From positions 1 to 64,000 of the forward strand of contig CAYULH010000001.1 of assembly GCA_964445645.1 (NCBI GenBank): a stretch of 64,000 nucleotides of DNA, given 5' to 3'. The position numbers were made by a program, and so were the translations under genes. The DNA comes from Aureispira sp964445645. Lineage in GTDB: Bacteria; Bacteroidota; Bacteroidia; Chitinophagales; Saprospiraceae. This document shows, piece by piece, positions 47,455 through 56,439 of the stretch. The notes under the pieces are model-generated. The model was not told the DNA's origin and made no database searches. It saw nothing but the letters and a program-made list of their open reading frames with translations. How positions within the stretch are numbered: position 1 is the first letter of the stretch; every line of letters begins with the position of its first letter.

Positions 47455-48125
47455 AATAGGAGCATGGATTATATCCAATCTCCTGTAGCATCTTGTGTTA
47501 CAGGAGATTTTTGTTTTGCCCAACCAAAATTTTCATTACTAAAAGAGCAGGCAAGGCTATTATTTAGCATTTTATTGCTATTTTTAATAAAGCAGCCAAT
47601 TTTATGTATCCAATCGGTTACTTTGCAATTATAACAACAATAAAAAAGCATTTTAATTGCTAAAAATGGGTTTATAGAACTCCCCAAACAACTAATTGGA
47701 TTTTATGACACTTTATTTTATTTGTTAATAAAATCAAAACACTTATAAAAAAATAGGCCGAGTAGGCACTAAATAGCACTAGATAGACGTTATTTTGGGT
47801 GCTATTATTCAATTATTACAAATACCTAAAACACTACTTTGCTCTAGGAATAATCCAATATCCCTATTAATTTAAAGAACAGGCCGCCCTCAACAAAGTT
47901 ATAAACCCTTAAAATGCTTCCTTTTAAACTAAAAGTTTAGGTTAAAAGGGCAAAAATTCTAAGTATTGGGAAAAATAAATTAAATTTGTTAGGGAAGAAA
48001 GTCGTTTATGGTACGATTTTTTTATGGTAGGTGTTTTAGAAGTGTTAACGTTCCCCCAATGAGTTAACTCATTTATTAAACGATCATTAAATAGGACATC
48101 TCCAATGTTCAAAAAAAATATTCTC
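47455..48125. other. 671-base intergenic region
   Basis: Apart from the terminator at 47477-47512 it is AT-rich without a gene. TAAATTTG at 47981-47988 is an exact -7 match and may start the TonB-domain gene with a ~130-base leader, but the nearest TTG is too close. A minus-strand open frame covering its end (47942-48502) is only the reverse of the TonB-domain gene. Confidence 0.55.
47477..47512 (+). terminator. intrinsic terminator, repeat copy 3
   Basis: Third identical copy of AATCTCCTGTA / TACAGGAGATT. After it the repeat ends: the leader sequence that followed copies 1 and 2 is missing. Confidence 0.9.
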
Positions 48126-48506
48126 ATGAAAAAACTATGCACATTACTTCTCTTTAGCGCAATGTTTTTATTCTCCCAAACAACTTGGGCACAAGAAGAC
48201 GAACCAAGGTTCCCAGGATGTGATGATCCAGCTGATGTGGATTGTGCAGACATGAAGATGATGCAATTTGTATTTAGCAACCTAAAACACCCTTCGGGCA
48301 ATCCCGGAGGAGAGGTAGTCGCTTCATTTATGGTAACATCTTCTGGTGAAATTGCCAGTCCTACCATTGTGGAGAGTTTATCGCCTGATTGTGATGCTGA
48401 GGTGTTACGCATCGTCAATCTAATGCCCAATTGGTTACCGGCTGTAGTAGATGGTGCCGCTACTGATATGGAGTGGGAGTTGGTGGTTAAGTTTATTGCC
48501 AAGTAA
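48126..48506 (+). CDS. secreted TonB C-terminal-domain protein
   Basis: 126 residues from the ATG at 48126, chosen for its signal peptide (MKKLCTLLLFSAMFLFSQTTWAQ); the frame opens seven codons earlier. After a short stretch with two Cys (FPGCDDPADVDCAD) the rest is a TonB C-terminal-like domain: GGEVVASFMVTSSGEIASPTIVESLSPDCDAEVLRIV spans residues 60-96, then NLMPNWLPAVVDG. Here the domain is exported with a cleavable signal and has no membrane anchor, so it is not a classical TonB energy transducer. Such free domains are common in Bacteroidota; their role is unclear. Confidence 0.75.
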   Translation: MKKLCTLLLFSAMFLFSQTTWAQEDEPRFPGCDDPADVDCADMKMMQFVFSNLKHPSGNPGGEVVASFMVTSSGEIASPTIVESLSPDCDAEVLRIVNLMPNWLPAVVDGAATDMEWELVVKFIAK

Positions 48507-48625
48507 CTTTTAATTATCCATTTGAGCAGAGTAAAAATTACTGAACAAGAAGAAAATTGGTCATGGGGCTAATTTTCTTTTTTCATCATAGTAATTTTTA
48601 TTCTATAAACTACACTACATTACCT

Positions 48626-49393
48626 ATGTTGCTTCCTTTGCGCTGTTCGCTGCTGTTATGGGTTTTGCTAGCTTGTTTTGCAAGTATATTGCAAGCTCAA
48701 GATTCTACTGCACTGCTTGAATCTGTAGACATTCCGCCCTTATTTGAGGGTTGTGCAGATCCACTAATCAGTGCCAGTCAGCGTCAAGCGTGTTCTGCGC
48801 CCAAAATTCAGCAATTTATACGCAAGCATTTATCCTATCCAGATAGTGCGCGGGTACGTGGTGTGGAAGGAATGGTAGTGGTTCGGTTTTCGGTCTCTGA
48901 GACCGGAGCTATTACAGATTTGGAATTATTGCGTAATATAGGGGCTGGCTGTGGGCAAGAAGCCTTGCGTGTAGTGCGTATGATGCCCAATTTTACGCCT
49001 GCTTATCGCAATGGCAAAGCAATTGCCACCAAAATGACTTTGCCTATTCGTTTTACACAAAAACAAAGCAAGGGTGTTGAAATGAAGTATAGAGTAGAGT
49101 GGGGAGCAACTTATACGAGCAAAATTACCAAAACTGAACTCAAAGGACTCTTGCGTCGCCATCTAATGGTTAGGGATGTTTATGGAGAGGTCTATGATCC
49201 CCAGTTTATCAGCTTAAAAATCGAAACACCCAACAAAGACATTGAACTAGAAACACGTGGAGGACAACTGAGCCGAGAAATGTTACAAGCACTCAAACGT
49301 GTACGTCCTCGTCATCGCATCACTTTGTATCTGACCATTAAGGATAAGTATGAAGAAATTGATGTGCCCCGAATTCTGGAAATCACTCCTTAA
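48626..49393 (+). CDS. TonB C-terminal-domain protein with GldM-like C-terminal tail
   Basis: 255 residues from the ATG at 48626 (signal peptide ending ASILQAQ); the frame extends upstream without signal-like sequence. Residues ~45-145 are a TonB-type domain (GVEGMVVVRFSVSETGAITD, EALRVVRMMPNFTPAYRNGK). Residues ~155-255 resemble the last beta domain of the gliding/T9SS protein GldM (SKITKTELKGLL, GGQLSREMLQALKRVRPRHR, final VPRILEI). It follows another TonB-domain gene by 119 bases. A link between outer-membrane energy coupling and the T9SS motor is an attractive guess only. It ends 10 bases from a convergent gene. Confidence 0.65.
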   Translation: MLLPLRCSLLLWVLLACFASILQAQDSTALLESVDIPPLFEGCADPLISASQRQACSAPKIQQFIRKHLSYPDSARVRGVEGMVVVRFSVSETGAITDLELLRNIGAGCGQEALRVVRMMPNFTPAYRNGKAIATKMTLPIRFTQKQSKGVEMKYRVEWGATYTSKITKTELKGLLRRHLMVRDVYGEVYDPQFISLKIETPNKDIELETRGGQLSREMLQALKRVRPRHRITLYLTIKDKYEEIDVPRILEITP

Positions 49394-49403
49394 CATTATA
49401 CCA

Positions 49404-50480
49404 CTAGCCCAATCGTGCAATAGCTTGCAATAAGCGTTCAGGCACTTCTCCCTCACAAGCCATTTTATAATCTGCATAAGAACAAGCTACCAAAGGCTCG
49501 GCGGCACTGAATTCTTTGGGAATAGCCACCCACCAACGATCACTTTTTTGACTTTTGTAAAAGGTAACAGAAGTATCTAGCAATTTATTGTCTACCACAT
49601 AGGCACGCAATTGTTTGCGCTGTACGGGCCATTCATATACTCTTGCATAAAAACCCTCTACCGCAAACCAAATCAACTGGGCCGTGAGCAATGCTGTTTG
49701 TCCATAATCTTCATATTGAGCCTTCCAATCATAAATACACAAACTAGATAACTGGTCACTAACACTCATGTAACGCACCAATCGACAGGCTTGGGCAGCC
49801 GTTAGGCCATTGGGATTGCGTGGGCTTAGGGCAGGGGCATCTGCTCCTCGAATAGCTCCTAGAGAAAAACCTGCAATATCTGCTTGTCGTACCATTGGTT
49901 CTACTTCTTCCAACTGCTGCACCACACTACCCAAACGATGGATATTTACTTGTTTTTTTTGTAATAATTGAACAACAGCAGGATTGGTCAAGTAAGATTG
50001 ACTGCCAATACAGCTTAGTTGTTGCAATAATTTTGGACGGTATTGTAATAACTGATTGAGCAAACCCTTTTCCCCCTCCAACGTATAATCCAACTTAGCA
50101 TCAATCATAGCCAATGCTATTTGCTCCGAACCTTGCTCATAAGCCTTGAGTTGAGCCATCAGTGCCTCTCCTTTTTCTGCTACAACAATTGGAAAAATTC
50201 CCTGCTTTAATAAAATATCTAGTAGCTCAGTTAAGGGCAATAAATTGGCTTGCACAAGCCCCAAATCAATTACTTTATTGGGCCTAAAATTGACACTAAG
50301 AAGAGCCAGTTGCGCTCGAACAGCTTGGTAAGCCTCCACTGTACTGTACCCAATTAGGGCAATGTGTGCCTCCTGCCATTTTGTTTCTCCTTCTTGGTGT
50401 ATCATTATGTTTTGGCCATACTGAAAAGAGGCAGAAGAAGGAAGAGATAAAGATGCTGGTTGTAATAAATGCTCGATCAT
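49404..50480 (-). CDS. arginase/formimidoylglutamase-fold protein with degenerate metal site
   Basis: 358 residues from the ATG at 50480; the frame reaches 50579 with a hydrophobic extension I regard as non-coding. The ureohydrolase landmarks are recognisable but altered. VVAEKGEA (99-106) stands for GGDHS. IDAKLDY (126-132) stands for xDAHxD, with His replaced by Lys. GFSLGAIRGADAP (204-216) stands for SxDxDxxDxxxxP. The following NPNGLTAAQACRLVRY and LCIYDW fit a Bacteroidota-specific branch usually annotated as formimidoylglutamase. With most Mn ligands missing, hydrolase activity is doubtful. Cytoplasmic. Convergent with the TonB-domain gene and divergent from the dehydrogenase. Confidence 0.75.
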   Translation of the reverse strand: MIEHLLQPASLSLPSSASFQYGQNIMIHQEGETKWQEAHIALIGYSTVEAYQAVRAQLALLSVNFRPNKVIDLGLVQANLLPLTELLDILLKQGIFPIVVAEKGEALMAQLKAYEQGSEQIALAMIDAKLDYTLEGEKGLLNQLLQYRPKLLQQLSCIGSQSYLTNPAVVQLLQKKQVNIHRLGSVVQQLEEVEPMVRQADIAGFSLGAIRGADAPALSPRNPNGLTAAQACRLVRYMSVSDQLSSLCIYDWKAQYEDYGQTALLTAQLIWFAVEGFYARVYEWPVQRKQLRAYVVDNKLLDTSVTFYKSQKSDRWWVAIPKEFSAAEPLVACSYADYKMACEGEVPERLLQAIARLG

Positions 50481-50723
50481 AGATCGTGTGAAAATTGCTA
50501 GGTTTTTAATAAAGGTAGGAAACAATAAAAGGTAAAACCTGATGAGTGATATAGCGAAAAACAATTCTTTTCTCAACAATAATTACAATAATAGCCTTTA
50601 TAATCAATTCTAGAAAACAATCCTTGTCTTAATATTAAATTACTGTATACAACAGGCGTTGAGCCAATCAATTAAGTGAAAAAAAGATTTTTGGGCTAAT
50701 CCGAAGTTTCTGCTCAATTATTC

Positions 50724-50731
50724 TATATTTG
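50724..50731 (+). promoter_or_regulatory. -7 element of the Glu/Leu-type dehydrogenase gene
   Basis: TATATTTG is an exact TAnnTTTG match, with a ~15-base leader to the ATG. No TTG at the expected -33 distance. Confidence 0.45.
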
Positions 50732-50752
50732 CACGCAAAATAAAGGACTATT

Positions 50753-51961
50753 ATGAAATTATTACAGCAATACAAAGAACAACAGCCAGAGATCGTATTT
50801 GAATGGACTGATCAAGAAACTAACGCCAAAGGATGGGTCGTTATTAATTCTCTACGCGGCGGTGCTGCTGGAGGCGGTACACGTATGCGCTTAGGTTTGA
50901 ATAGAGAAGAAGTGATTTCTCTAGCAAAAGTCATGGAAATTAAATTCTCGGTTTGTGGCCCCAATATTGGTGGTGCCAAATCAGGAATCAATTTTGACCC
51001 CAATGACCCACGCAAATATGAAGTGCTAAAACGATGGTATAAGGCTGTAATTCCCTTGCTCAAAAACTACTATGGCACTGGTGGAGATTTGAATGTGGAT
51101 GAATTAAAAGATGTTATTCCTATTACTCAAAATTTAGGACTTTGGCATCCACAACAAGGTATTGTTCGAGGACATTTTAAGTCCAATGAGGGAGAGCGTA
51201 TCGAAATTTTAGGTCAATTGCGCCAAGGGGTTTCCAAAATAGTAGAAGACCCTAACTATACGCCCTCTGTGATTAAAAAATATGCTGTTGCGGATTTAAT
51301 TACAGGATATGGAGTTGCAGAATCAGTGGTGCATTATTATGATTTGTATCATAAGAGTGACTTGACGGGCAAACGGGTTATTATTCAAGGTTGGGGAAAT
51401 GTAGCTGCTGCAGCGGCGTATTACTTGGCAGAGAAAGGAGCCAAGATAGTAGGTATTGTAGATATTGGTGGGGGGATTTTGAGCACAGAGGGCTTAAATT
51501 TTGATGAAGTGGTTGCCTTATATAATGATAAAGTTGGTAATAAACTTTTTTCTCCCAAAATGGTTTCTTTTGAAGAGGCCAATCAAAAAATATGGGATAT
51601 GAAAGCCGATGTGTTTATTCCGGGGGCAGCTTCTAAGTTGATTACTCGTGAACAAATTGACGCATTAATTGCTAATGGATTGCAAGTCGTATCATGTGGG
51701 GCTAATGTTCCTTTTATTGATGATGAGGTGTTTTTTGGGCCTACGGCCAAATACACGGATCAAAAAATTAGTGTCATTCCTGATTTTATTGCCAATTGTG
51801 GAATGGCCCGCGTATTTGCTTATCTGATGCAGCCACACGCTTTGCTGACCGATGAGCGTATTTTTACCGATGTATCTCAAACTATTCGCAGGGCACTTCA
51901 AGAAGTAATGAAAATCAATGCGTCAGCAGCTTTGGGTAAATTAATGGATGTTCCTGAATAA
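50753..51961 (+). CDS. Glu/Leu/Phe/Val dehydrogenase family protein
   Basis: 402-residue amino-acid dehydrogenase that interconverts an amino acid and its 2-oxo acid with NAD(P). The glycine-rich substrate pocket (RGGAAGGGTRMR), Lys64 in MEIKF, the catalytic Lys76 in IGGAKSGI and GTGGDLNVDE match the family. The dinucleotide motif QGWGNVAAAAAYYL is near residue 218, ending with an acidic VDIGGG that favours NAD. At 402 residues it is shorter than hexameric glutamate dehydrogenases and longer than typical leucine dehydrogenases (~360), so substrate specificity is open. Single gene with its own promoter. Confidence 0.88.
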   Translation: MKLLQQYKEQQPEIVFEWTDQETNAKGWVVINSLRGGAAGGGTRMRLGLNREEVISLAKVMEIKFSVCGPNIGGAKSGINFDPNDPRKYEVLKRWYKAVIPLLKNYYGTGGDLNVDELKDVIPITQNLGLWHPQQGIVRGHFKSNEGERIEILGQLRQGVSKIVEDPNYTPSVIKKYAVADLITGYGVAESVVHYYDLYHKSDLTGKRVIIQGWGNVAAAAAYYLAEKGAKIVGIVDIGGGILSTEGLNFDEVVALYNDKVGNKLFSPKMVSFEEANQKIWDMKADVFIPGAASKLITREQIDALIANGLQVVSCGANVPFIDDEVFFGPTAKYTDQKISVIPDFIANCGMARVFAYLMQPHALLTDERIFTDVSQTIRRALQEVMKINASAALGKLMDVPE

Positions 51962-52343
51962 ATGTGCATACTAAAATAGTACTTTTAGATAGAATAGATG
52001 AAAAAGAAGTGTTTTGACTAGCAGATAGTTGCATTAACAACAAAAAAAACAGCTATAAGCCTAAAATATTGTTGTAAACAGAAAAAAAATGTAAATTTGC
52101 CAAATGTTGGATCTATTATTTCCTGTGGAATTAAGAGTGTTCTTGTGACATTTTATTTTTACTTATAAGTAATGAATTATTAGTTTTGGATTAATAAAAC
52201 TAATTCTCTTTGTAAGAAAATCTATTTGTTATTCGGTTCAATAGATTTAGATATTAATCAAAAAGTACAACACTCTGATTTAACTGTCCTTTTAACATTT
52301 TAAAAAATAAAGCTAGATTCAATCCAACAAAGACAAACTATAT
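51962..52343. other. 382-base spacer with long leader of the OmpA gene
   Basis: No gene. It contains the promoter at 52069-52099; if that is used, the transcript has a ~240-base AT-rich 5' leader. I see no ribosome-stalling peptide or known riboswitch in it. Confidence 0.55.
52069..52099 (+). promoter_or_regulatory. promoter of the OmpA-family gene
   Basis: TAAATTTG (52092-52099) matches TAnnTTTG, with TTG at 52069-52071 (20-base spacer) or 52072-52074 (17-base spacer). Confidence 0.5.
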
Positions 52344-54182
52344 ATGATGAAAAAAATTTACCAATTAGGAGTTGTTTTGGCGGGAGCAGTAGTGCTTATG
52401 GTAGCTGATACAGCTCAAGCACAAATCTCTGTTAATCCAACAGAAGATAAGTACATTATCAAAAAAGACCAAGCGCGCCATGCAGAGTGGAAGGAAGGTA
52501 AAAGTCAATTTCCGGGTCGCCCCAGAGACTGGTGGCAATTAGGTATTGGTGGTGGTAGCTTCCTTGTTGGAGGTGATGTTAAGCCTGCTTTTGGTTGGGG
52601 GGCTTCTGTACATGTTAGAAAATCAATTGGATATGTATTTTCACTCAAGGCAGAATACATGTTTGGACAGGCAAGTGGCTTAAATTATGCGCCATCGTAT
52701 TACCGAGCATTTCCCAATGTGGATCCCTTTACAATTACCTCTTCTGTAGGTAATGTGGTATCTGTTGGTGATTATGGTGTTGGCGATGCGTTTTATGCCA
52801 ATTACAAGATACAGCAACACCACGCTTTGTCTTTGCAAATGGTATTCAACCTAAACAATATCAAGTTTCACAAAAAAAGCAATCGTTGGAGTTTGAACCT
52901 AATTTTAGGATTGGGTGCTAACTTGTACAATACCAAACTTGATGCTTTGGATGAAAACAATGCTACCTATGGTGCTGCCATGACTGAATTGGCAAACCGT
53001 GCGGGTGGTGGTGCGCCCAACCAACAATATGATTTAAGTAAGGTGCGTGATCGCAATGCCATTATCCAAGAGTTGAGAGGCATTTTGGACGGTACTTACG
53101 AAACATTGGCACAACAAAATGCCAATAACATCCTAACATTGGGCGAGGGGCAAGATCGTATGGTATTAAACCCATTTATCAATGTTGGTTTATCATTTGA
53201 ATATCTAATTACACCTCGTATTTCTTTAGGATTAGAACACCAAGCATACCTTTCTGACGATGACTTTTTTGACGGAAAAAGCCGCAAAGAAAATGGAGCC
53301 AATACTTCTAATATTGATATTCCTCACTACACAAGCTTGCGTCTAGGATTTCACATTGGTAAAAAAGAAAAAGCTATCCAGCCTTTGTGGTTTGTAAACC
53401 CATTGATTTATCCTATGCAAGACATTGCTGATATTAAGAGTACCTTGGATGAAGATTGGTTTACAGATGACGATGATGATGGTGTGCCAAATGCTTTGGA
53501 TGAAGAAAAAGACACTCCTCCAGATACAGAAGTAGATAGCAAAGGTCGCTCTTTGGATTCGGACGGTGATGGTGTAGTAAACAGCCAAGATAAAGAGCCA
53601 TTCTCTCCTCCCGGTTACCCAACAGACAAAGATGGTGTAGCGCAAGTACCAAAACCACTTACACAAGATGATGTAAAACAGATCCCTGGTGATCCAACTA
53701 CTGGAAAATACCCAACATTAGTTATTGGTGATGAGGTATATGATCCTTTAGGTTCTAATAGTGGAGGTACACTCAAAGATTGGTATTTGCCAATGGTACA
53801 CTTTGATTTAGACAAATACTACTTGCGTCCAGAGGCGTATGAGCAATTACAACACGTAGCTAGTGTAATGAAAGGTTATCCTAGCCTAAAGGTTGTAGCT
53901 CATGGACATACGGATGTGCGTGCTTCTGAGGGCTATAATGACATGTTATCTTACAACCGTGCTATGTCTTGCGTAGATTACTTGGTAAATCGTTATGGCA
54001 TAGACCGCAGCCGTTTCATCATTCGTTACAATGGCGAGGTAGAAAACTTAGTTCAAAACGCCAACAGAGAGACAGAACACTTCATGAACCGCCGTGTAGA
54101 ATTCTACGTTGCTGATGAAAATGCACAGGATCAATCTCGCCCAGAAGGTGATGGCAAAGCCAACAGAAACTGGAAATACTAG
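52344..54182 (+). CDS. OmpA-family outer-membrane protein with calcium-type Asp repeats
   Basis: 612 residues. Signal peptide ending TAQAQ (about residue 28), then an N-terminal beta-barrel (about 50-350; WWQLGIGGGSFLVGGDVKP, YVFSLKAEYMFGQ). A thrombospondin type 3-like acidic linker follows at 374-420 (DDDDDGVPNALDEEKD, DSDGDGVVNSQDKEP), likely binding calcium. The C-terminal OmpA domain spans about 470-590 (VHFDLDKYYLRPEAYEQL, VAHGHTDVRASEGYND, LSYNRAMSCVDYLVN) and anchors the protein to peptidoglycan. The double ATG at 52344/52347 leaves the start ambiguous by one codon. The strong promoter, long leader and perfect terminator suggest an abundant structural protein. Confidence 0.9.
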   Translation: MMKKIYQLGVVLAGAVVLMVADTAQAQISVNPTEDKYIIKKDQARHAEWKEGKSQFPGRPRDWWQLGIGGGSFLVGGDVKPAFGWGASVHVRKSIGYVFSLKAEYMFGQASGLNYAPSYYRAFPNVDPFTITSSVGNVVSVGDYGVGDAFYANYKIQQHHALSLQMVFNLNNIKFHKKSNRWSLNLILGLGANLYNTKLDALDENNATYGAAMTELANRAGGGAPNQQYDLSKVRDRNAIIQELRGILDGTYETLAQQNANNILTLGEGQDRMVLNPFINVGLSFEYLITPRISLGLEHQAYLSDDDFFDGKSRKENGANTSNIDIPHYTSLRLGFHIGKKEKAIQPLWFVNPLIYPMQDIADIKSTLDEDWFTDDDDDGVPNALDEEKDTPPDTEVDSKGRSLDSDGDGVVNSQDKEPFSPPGYPTDKDGVAQVPKPLTQDDVKQIPGDPTTGKYPTLVIGDEVYDPLGSNSGGTLKDWYLPMVHFDLDKYYLRPEAYEQLQHVASVMKGYPSLKVVAHGHTDVRASEGYNDMLSYNRAMSCVDYLVNRYGIDRSRFIIRYNGEVENLVQNANRETEHFMNRRVEFYVADENAQDQSRPEGDGKANRNWKY

Positions 54183-54234
54183 GCAATAGCCTTTGGTAAG
54201 TAGACCTATCAATGCTCTACTTCCTATTAAAATA

Positions 54235-54266
54235 GGAAAACAGCCCCTGCTGTTTTCCTGTTTTTT
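54235..54266 (+). terminator. intrinsic terminator after OmpA gene
   Basis: GGAAAACAGC and GCTGTTTTCC form a perfect 10-bp stem with a 4-base loop, followed by TGTTTTTTG. Confidence 0.92.
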
Positions 54267-54329
54267 GTTTGTAAAGCTTTTGCTCTATTAGGAGTATTCA
54301 ACTATTCTTTATCAAACACAAAACTGCTT

Positions 54330-55427
54330 ATGCTTATAAAAGAAGTTACTCAATACTTGGAGGAAATAGCACCTTTGTCTTATCAAGAAAGCTATGATAA
54401 TGCAGGACTACTAGTGGGTAATTCCAATTGGGAGCTTACAGGAATTCTTATTGCATTAGATACCATAGAGTCGGTATTGGATGAGGCAATAGCCAAGGGG
54501 TGCAACTTGATTGTAGCACATCACCCTATTGTGTTTGGTGGGCTCAAGAAGTTTACTGGACGCAATTATGTAGAGCGTGTGGTTATCAAAGCTATTAAGC
54601 ACGATTTAGCCATTTATGTTGCCCATACCAATTTGGACAATGTATTTAAAAATGGGGTAAATGCTAAGATTGCACAAAAATTGGGCTTGAACCAAACACG
54701 CATCTTGGCACCCAAAAAAGGCTTGCTCAAAAAACTATATACTTTTGTTCCGCACCAACACAAAGAGAAGGTTGCCAATGCTCTGTTTGCAGCAGGGGCC
54801 GGACAATTGGGCAATTATACAGAGTGTAGCTTTCAGTTGGAGGGAAGGGGAACTTTTAAAGGTGGTGATGGTGCCAACCCAGCAGTAGGCGCCGTAGGAA
54901 CACAGCACCAAGAACCCGAAACGAAGTTGGAAGTACTGGTGCCTGCCTACCAACAAGGTGCTATTCTTAGGGCATTGCAACAAACACATCCTTATGAAGA
55001 AGTGGCCTATGATTTGGTAACATTAGACAATGCACATCCACAAGTAGGAGCAGGCATAATAGGAGAACTGGAACAACCCATGGAAGCCTTAGAGTTTTTG
55101 AAATTTCTAAAGCAACAAATGCAAACAGACTGTGTGCGTTATACCGCACTCTGTCGCAAACAAATTAAGCGAGTTGCTGTTTGTGGAGGTGCAGGAAGCT
55201 TTTTGCTGCCCCAAGCCAAAAGTGCTGGAGCAGATATTTTTATTACAGCGGATTATAAGTATCATCAGTTTTTTGATGCCGATAATACCCTAATTATTGC
55301 AGATATAGGGCATTATGAGAGCGAACAATTTACTATTGAGCTATTTTATGAACTTTTGACGCAAAAATTTACTAATTTTGCAATTCATTGTACCAAAGTA
55401 ACTACAAATCCGATAAATTATCTATAA
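54330..55427 (+). CDS. Nif3-like dinuclear metal centre protein
   Basis: 365-residue member of the NIF3/YqfO family, hexameric toroids with a two-metal site, of uncertain cellular role (GTP cyclohydrolase I type 2 homologues). Metal ligands are His64 and His65 in VAHHPIVFGG and the His/Asp pair in HTNLDN (99-104) in the N-terminal half. The C-terminal half adds DIGHYESEQF. A ~120-residue insert (about 125-245; PII-like) lies between the halves, as in the long YqfO form. The next gene begins 4 bases after the stop; the Nif3 / zinc-ribbon pair is commonly conserved in this phylum. Confidence 0.93.
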   Translation: MLIKEVTQYLEEIAPLSYQESYDNAGLLVGNSNWELTGILIALDTIESVLDEAIAKGCNLIVAHHPIVFGGLKKFTGRNYVERVVIKAIKHDLAIYVAHTNLDNVFKNGVNAKIAQKLGLNQTRILAPKKGLLKKLYTFVPHQHKEKVANALFAAGAGQLGNYTECSFQLEGRGTFKGGDGANPAVGAVGTQHQEPETKLEVLVPAYQQGAILRALQQTHPYEEVAYDLVTLDNAHPQVGAGIIGELEQPMEALEFLKFLKQQMQTDCVRYTALCRKQIKRVAVCGGAGSFLLPQAKSAGADIFITADYKYHQFFDADNTLIIADIGHYESEQFTIELFYELLTQKFTNFAIHCTKVTTNPINYL

Positions 55428-55431
55428 TATT

Positions 55432-56223
55432 ATGGCCAAAAAAAATGCTAACGCCAATTTACCTGTTGAGGAAAAACTGAAAAATCTTTACGAATTACAA
55501 GCAGTTAATACCAAACTCAACAACATCAAAAAATTACAGGGTGAATTACCTTTGGAGGTAAGTGCGTTGGAGGGCGAAATAAATGCACTCGATACACGCA
55601 TTGCGAAGTTGGAAGAAGAGTATCAAGACTTGGAAAGAAGCATCGCGCAGTATGAAACTCAAATCAAAGAGTCTGAAGCTTTGATTGAAAGGTATAACAA
55701 GCAGCAAGATGATGTCCAGAACAACCGAGAGTACGAAGCGTTGACACGTGAAGTGGAGTTACAAAATTTGGATATTCAATTGGCAAACAAGCGCATTCGA
55801 GAAACCCAACAGCGTCTTAATAATAAACAGTTGACCTTGGAAGCTTCTAAACAAAAGAGAGAGGAAAAAGTCTCTGATATGAAATTGAAGCAGGAAGAAC
55901 TAGAAAAAATTACTGCCAAAACTGAAAAGGACGAACAAAAATTCTTGCGTAAGGAAAAACGTGCTCGCAAAAAAATTGATGAGAATTTGTTAGAAATTTA
56001 TGATCGTTTGGCAACCACCTACAAAAATGGTTTGGCTGTGGTAACGGTAGAGCGTGATGCTTGCAGTGGCTGTTTTAATCAAGTGCCACCTCAAATACAA
56101 CTAGAGTTGGGGCAACGCAAACGCATTATTAATTGTGAACACTGTGCCAGAATCTTAGTAGCATCTAATATTGAAACTTCGCTAGAAGAACTAGAACAAG
56201 AAGAAGCTGCCGAAAGTCTTTAG
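55432..56223 (+). CDS. coiled-coil protein with C-terminal C4 zinc ribbon
   Basis: 263 residues. Residues ~30-185 are an uninterrupted antiparallel-type coiled coil (heptads rich in Leu, Glu, Lys, Gln). The C-terminal part carries a four-cysteine zinc ribbon, CSGCF and CEHCARIL. It belongs to the CT398/Rv2229c-like (zf-RING_7) group, often annotated as a nucleic-acid-binding or sigma-54-interacting protein. It starts 4 bases after the Nif3-like gene and is surely co-transcribed. A hairpin terminator follows at 56284. Confidence 0.88.
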   Translation: MAKKNANANLPVEEKLKNLYELQAVNTKLNNIKKLQGELPLEVSALEGEINALDTRIAKLEEEYQDLERSIAQYETQIKESEALIERYNKQQDDVQNNREYEALTREVELQNLDIQLANKRIRETQQRLNNKQLTLEASKQKREEKVSDMKLKQEELEKITAKTEKDEQKFLRKEKRARKKIDENLLEIYDRLATTYKNGLAVVTVERDACSGCFNQVPPQIQLELGQRKRIINCEHCARILVASNIETSLEELEQEEAAESL

Positions 56224-56283
56224 GCATTGTTTTATAGATGGCATGATTTCCATCAATGAACAACAACTAATCAACTATTAATA

Positions 56284-56324
56284 GAGACCTTGGAGAACAA
56301 TTTGTTTTTCAAGGTCTTTTTTTT
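56284..56324 (+). terminator. intrinsic terminator after the zinc-ribbon gene
   Basis: AGACCTT and AAGGTCT pair around a 19-base loop and are followed by TTTTTTT. Confidence 0.8.
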
Positions 56325-56403
56325 GAAACTTGTATGGATGTGTTTTACCTACACTCGTTTGAACCTGCTCAATCAGGACAAAAAGAAATAGCCACTCTTT
56401 ATC

Positions 56404-56439
56404 ATAAAAAAACAGCCTCGAATGGAAATTCGAGGCTGT
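56404..56439 (-). terminator. terminator on the minus strand downstream of the DUF4199-like gene
   Basis: Read on the minus strand, ACAGCCTCGAA and TTCGAGGCTGT form a perfect 11-bp stem followed by TTTTTTT. It lies 150 bases past the stop, an unusually long 3' region. Confidence 0.85.

Larger units (their letters stand above)
44350..47512 (+). repeat. tandem duplication of a lipoprotein/barrel module
   Basis: Copy 1 runs from the terminator at 44350 to about 46166, copy 2 from 46167 to the terminator at 47477-47512. The ~115-base terminator-plus-leader (44350-44463 and 46167-46281) is nearly identical in both. The last ~155 bases (46046-46200 and 47356-47510) are also nearly identical. The interior of the barrel gene is strongly diverged. 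Copy 2 contains the second assembly gap, so its full length must be about 1.8 kb. Confidence 0.85.

Noticed and set aside
47942..48502. 186-codon minus-strand frame overlapping the TonB-domain gene
   Set aside because: Opposite strand of a gene with a good signal peptide and recognisable domain; no features of its own.
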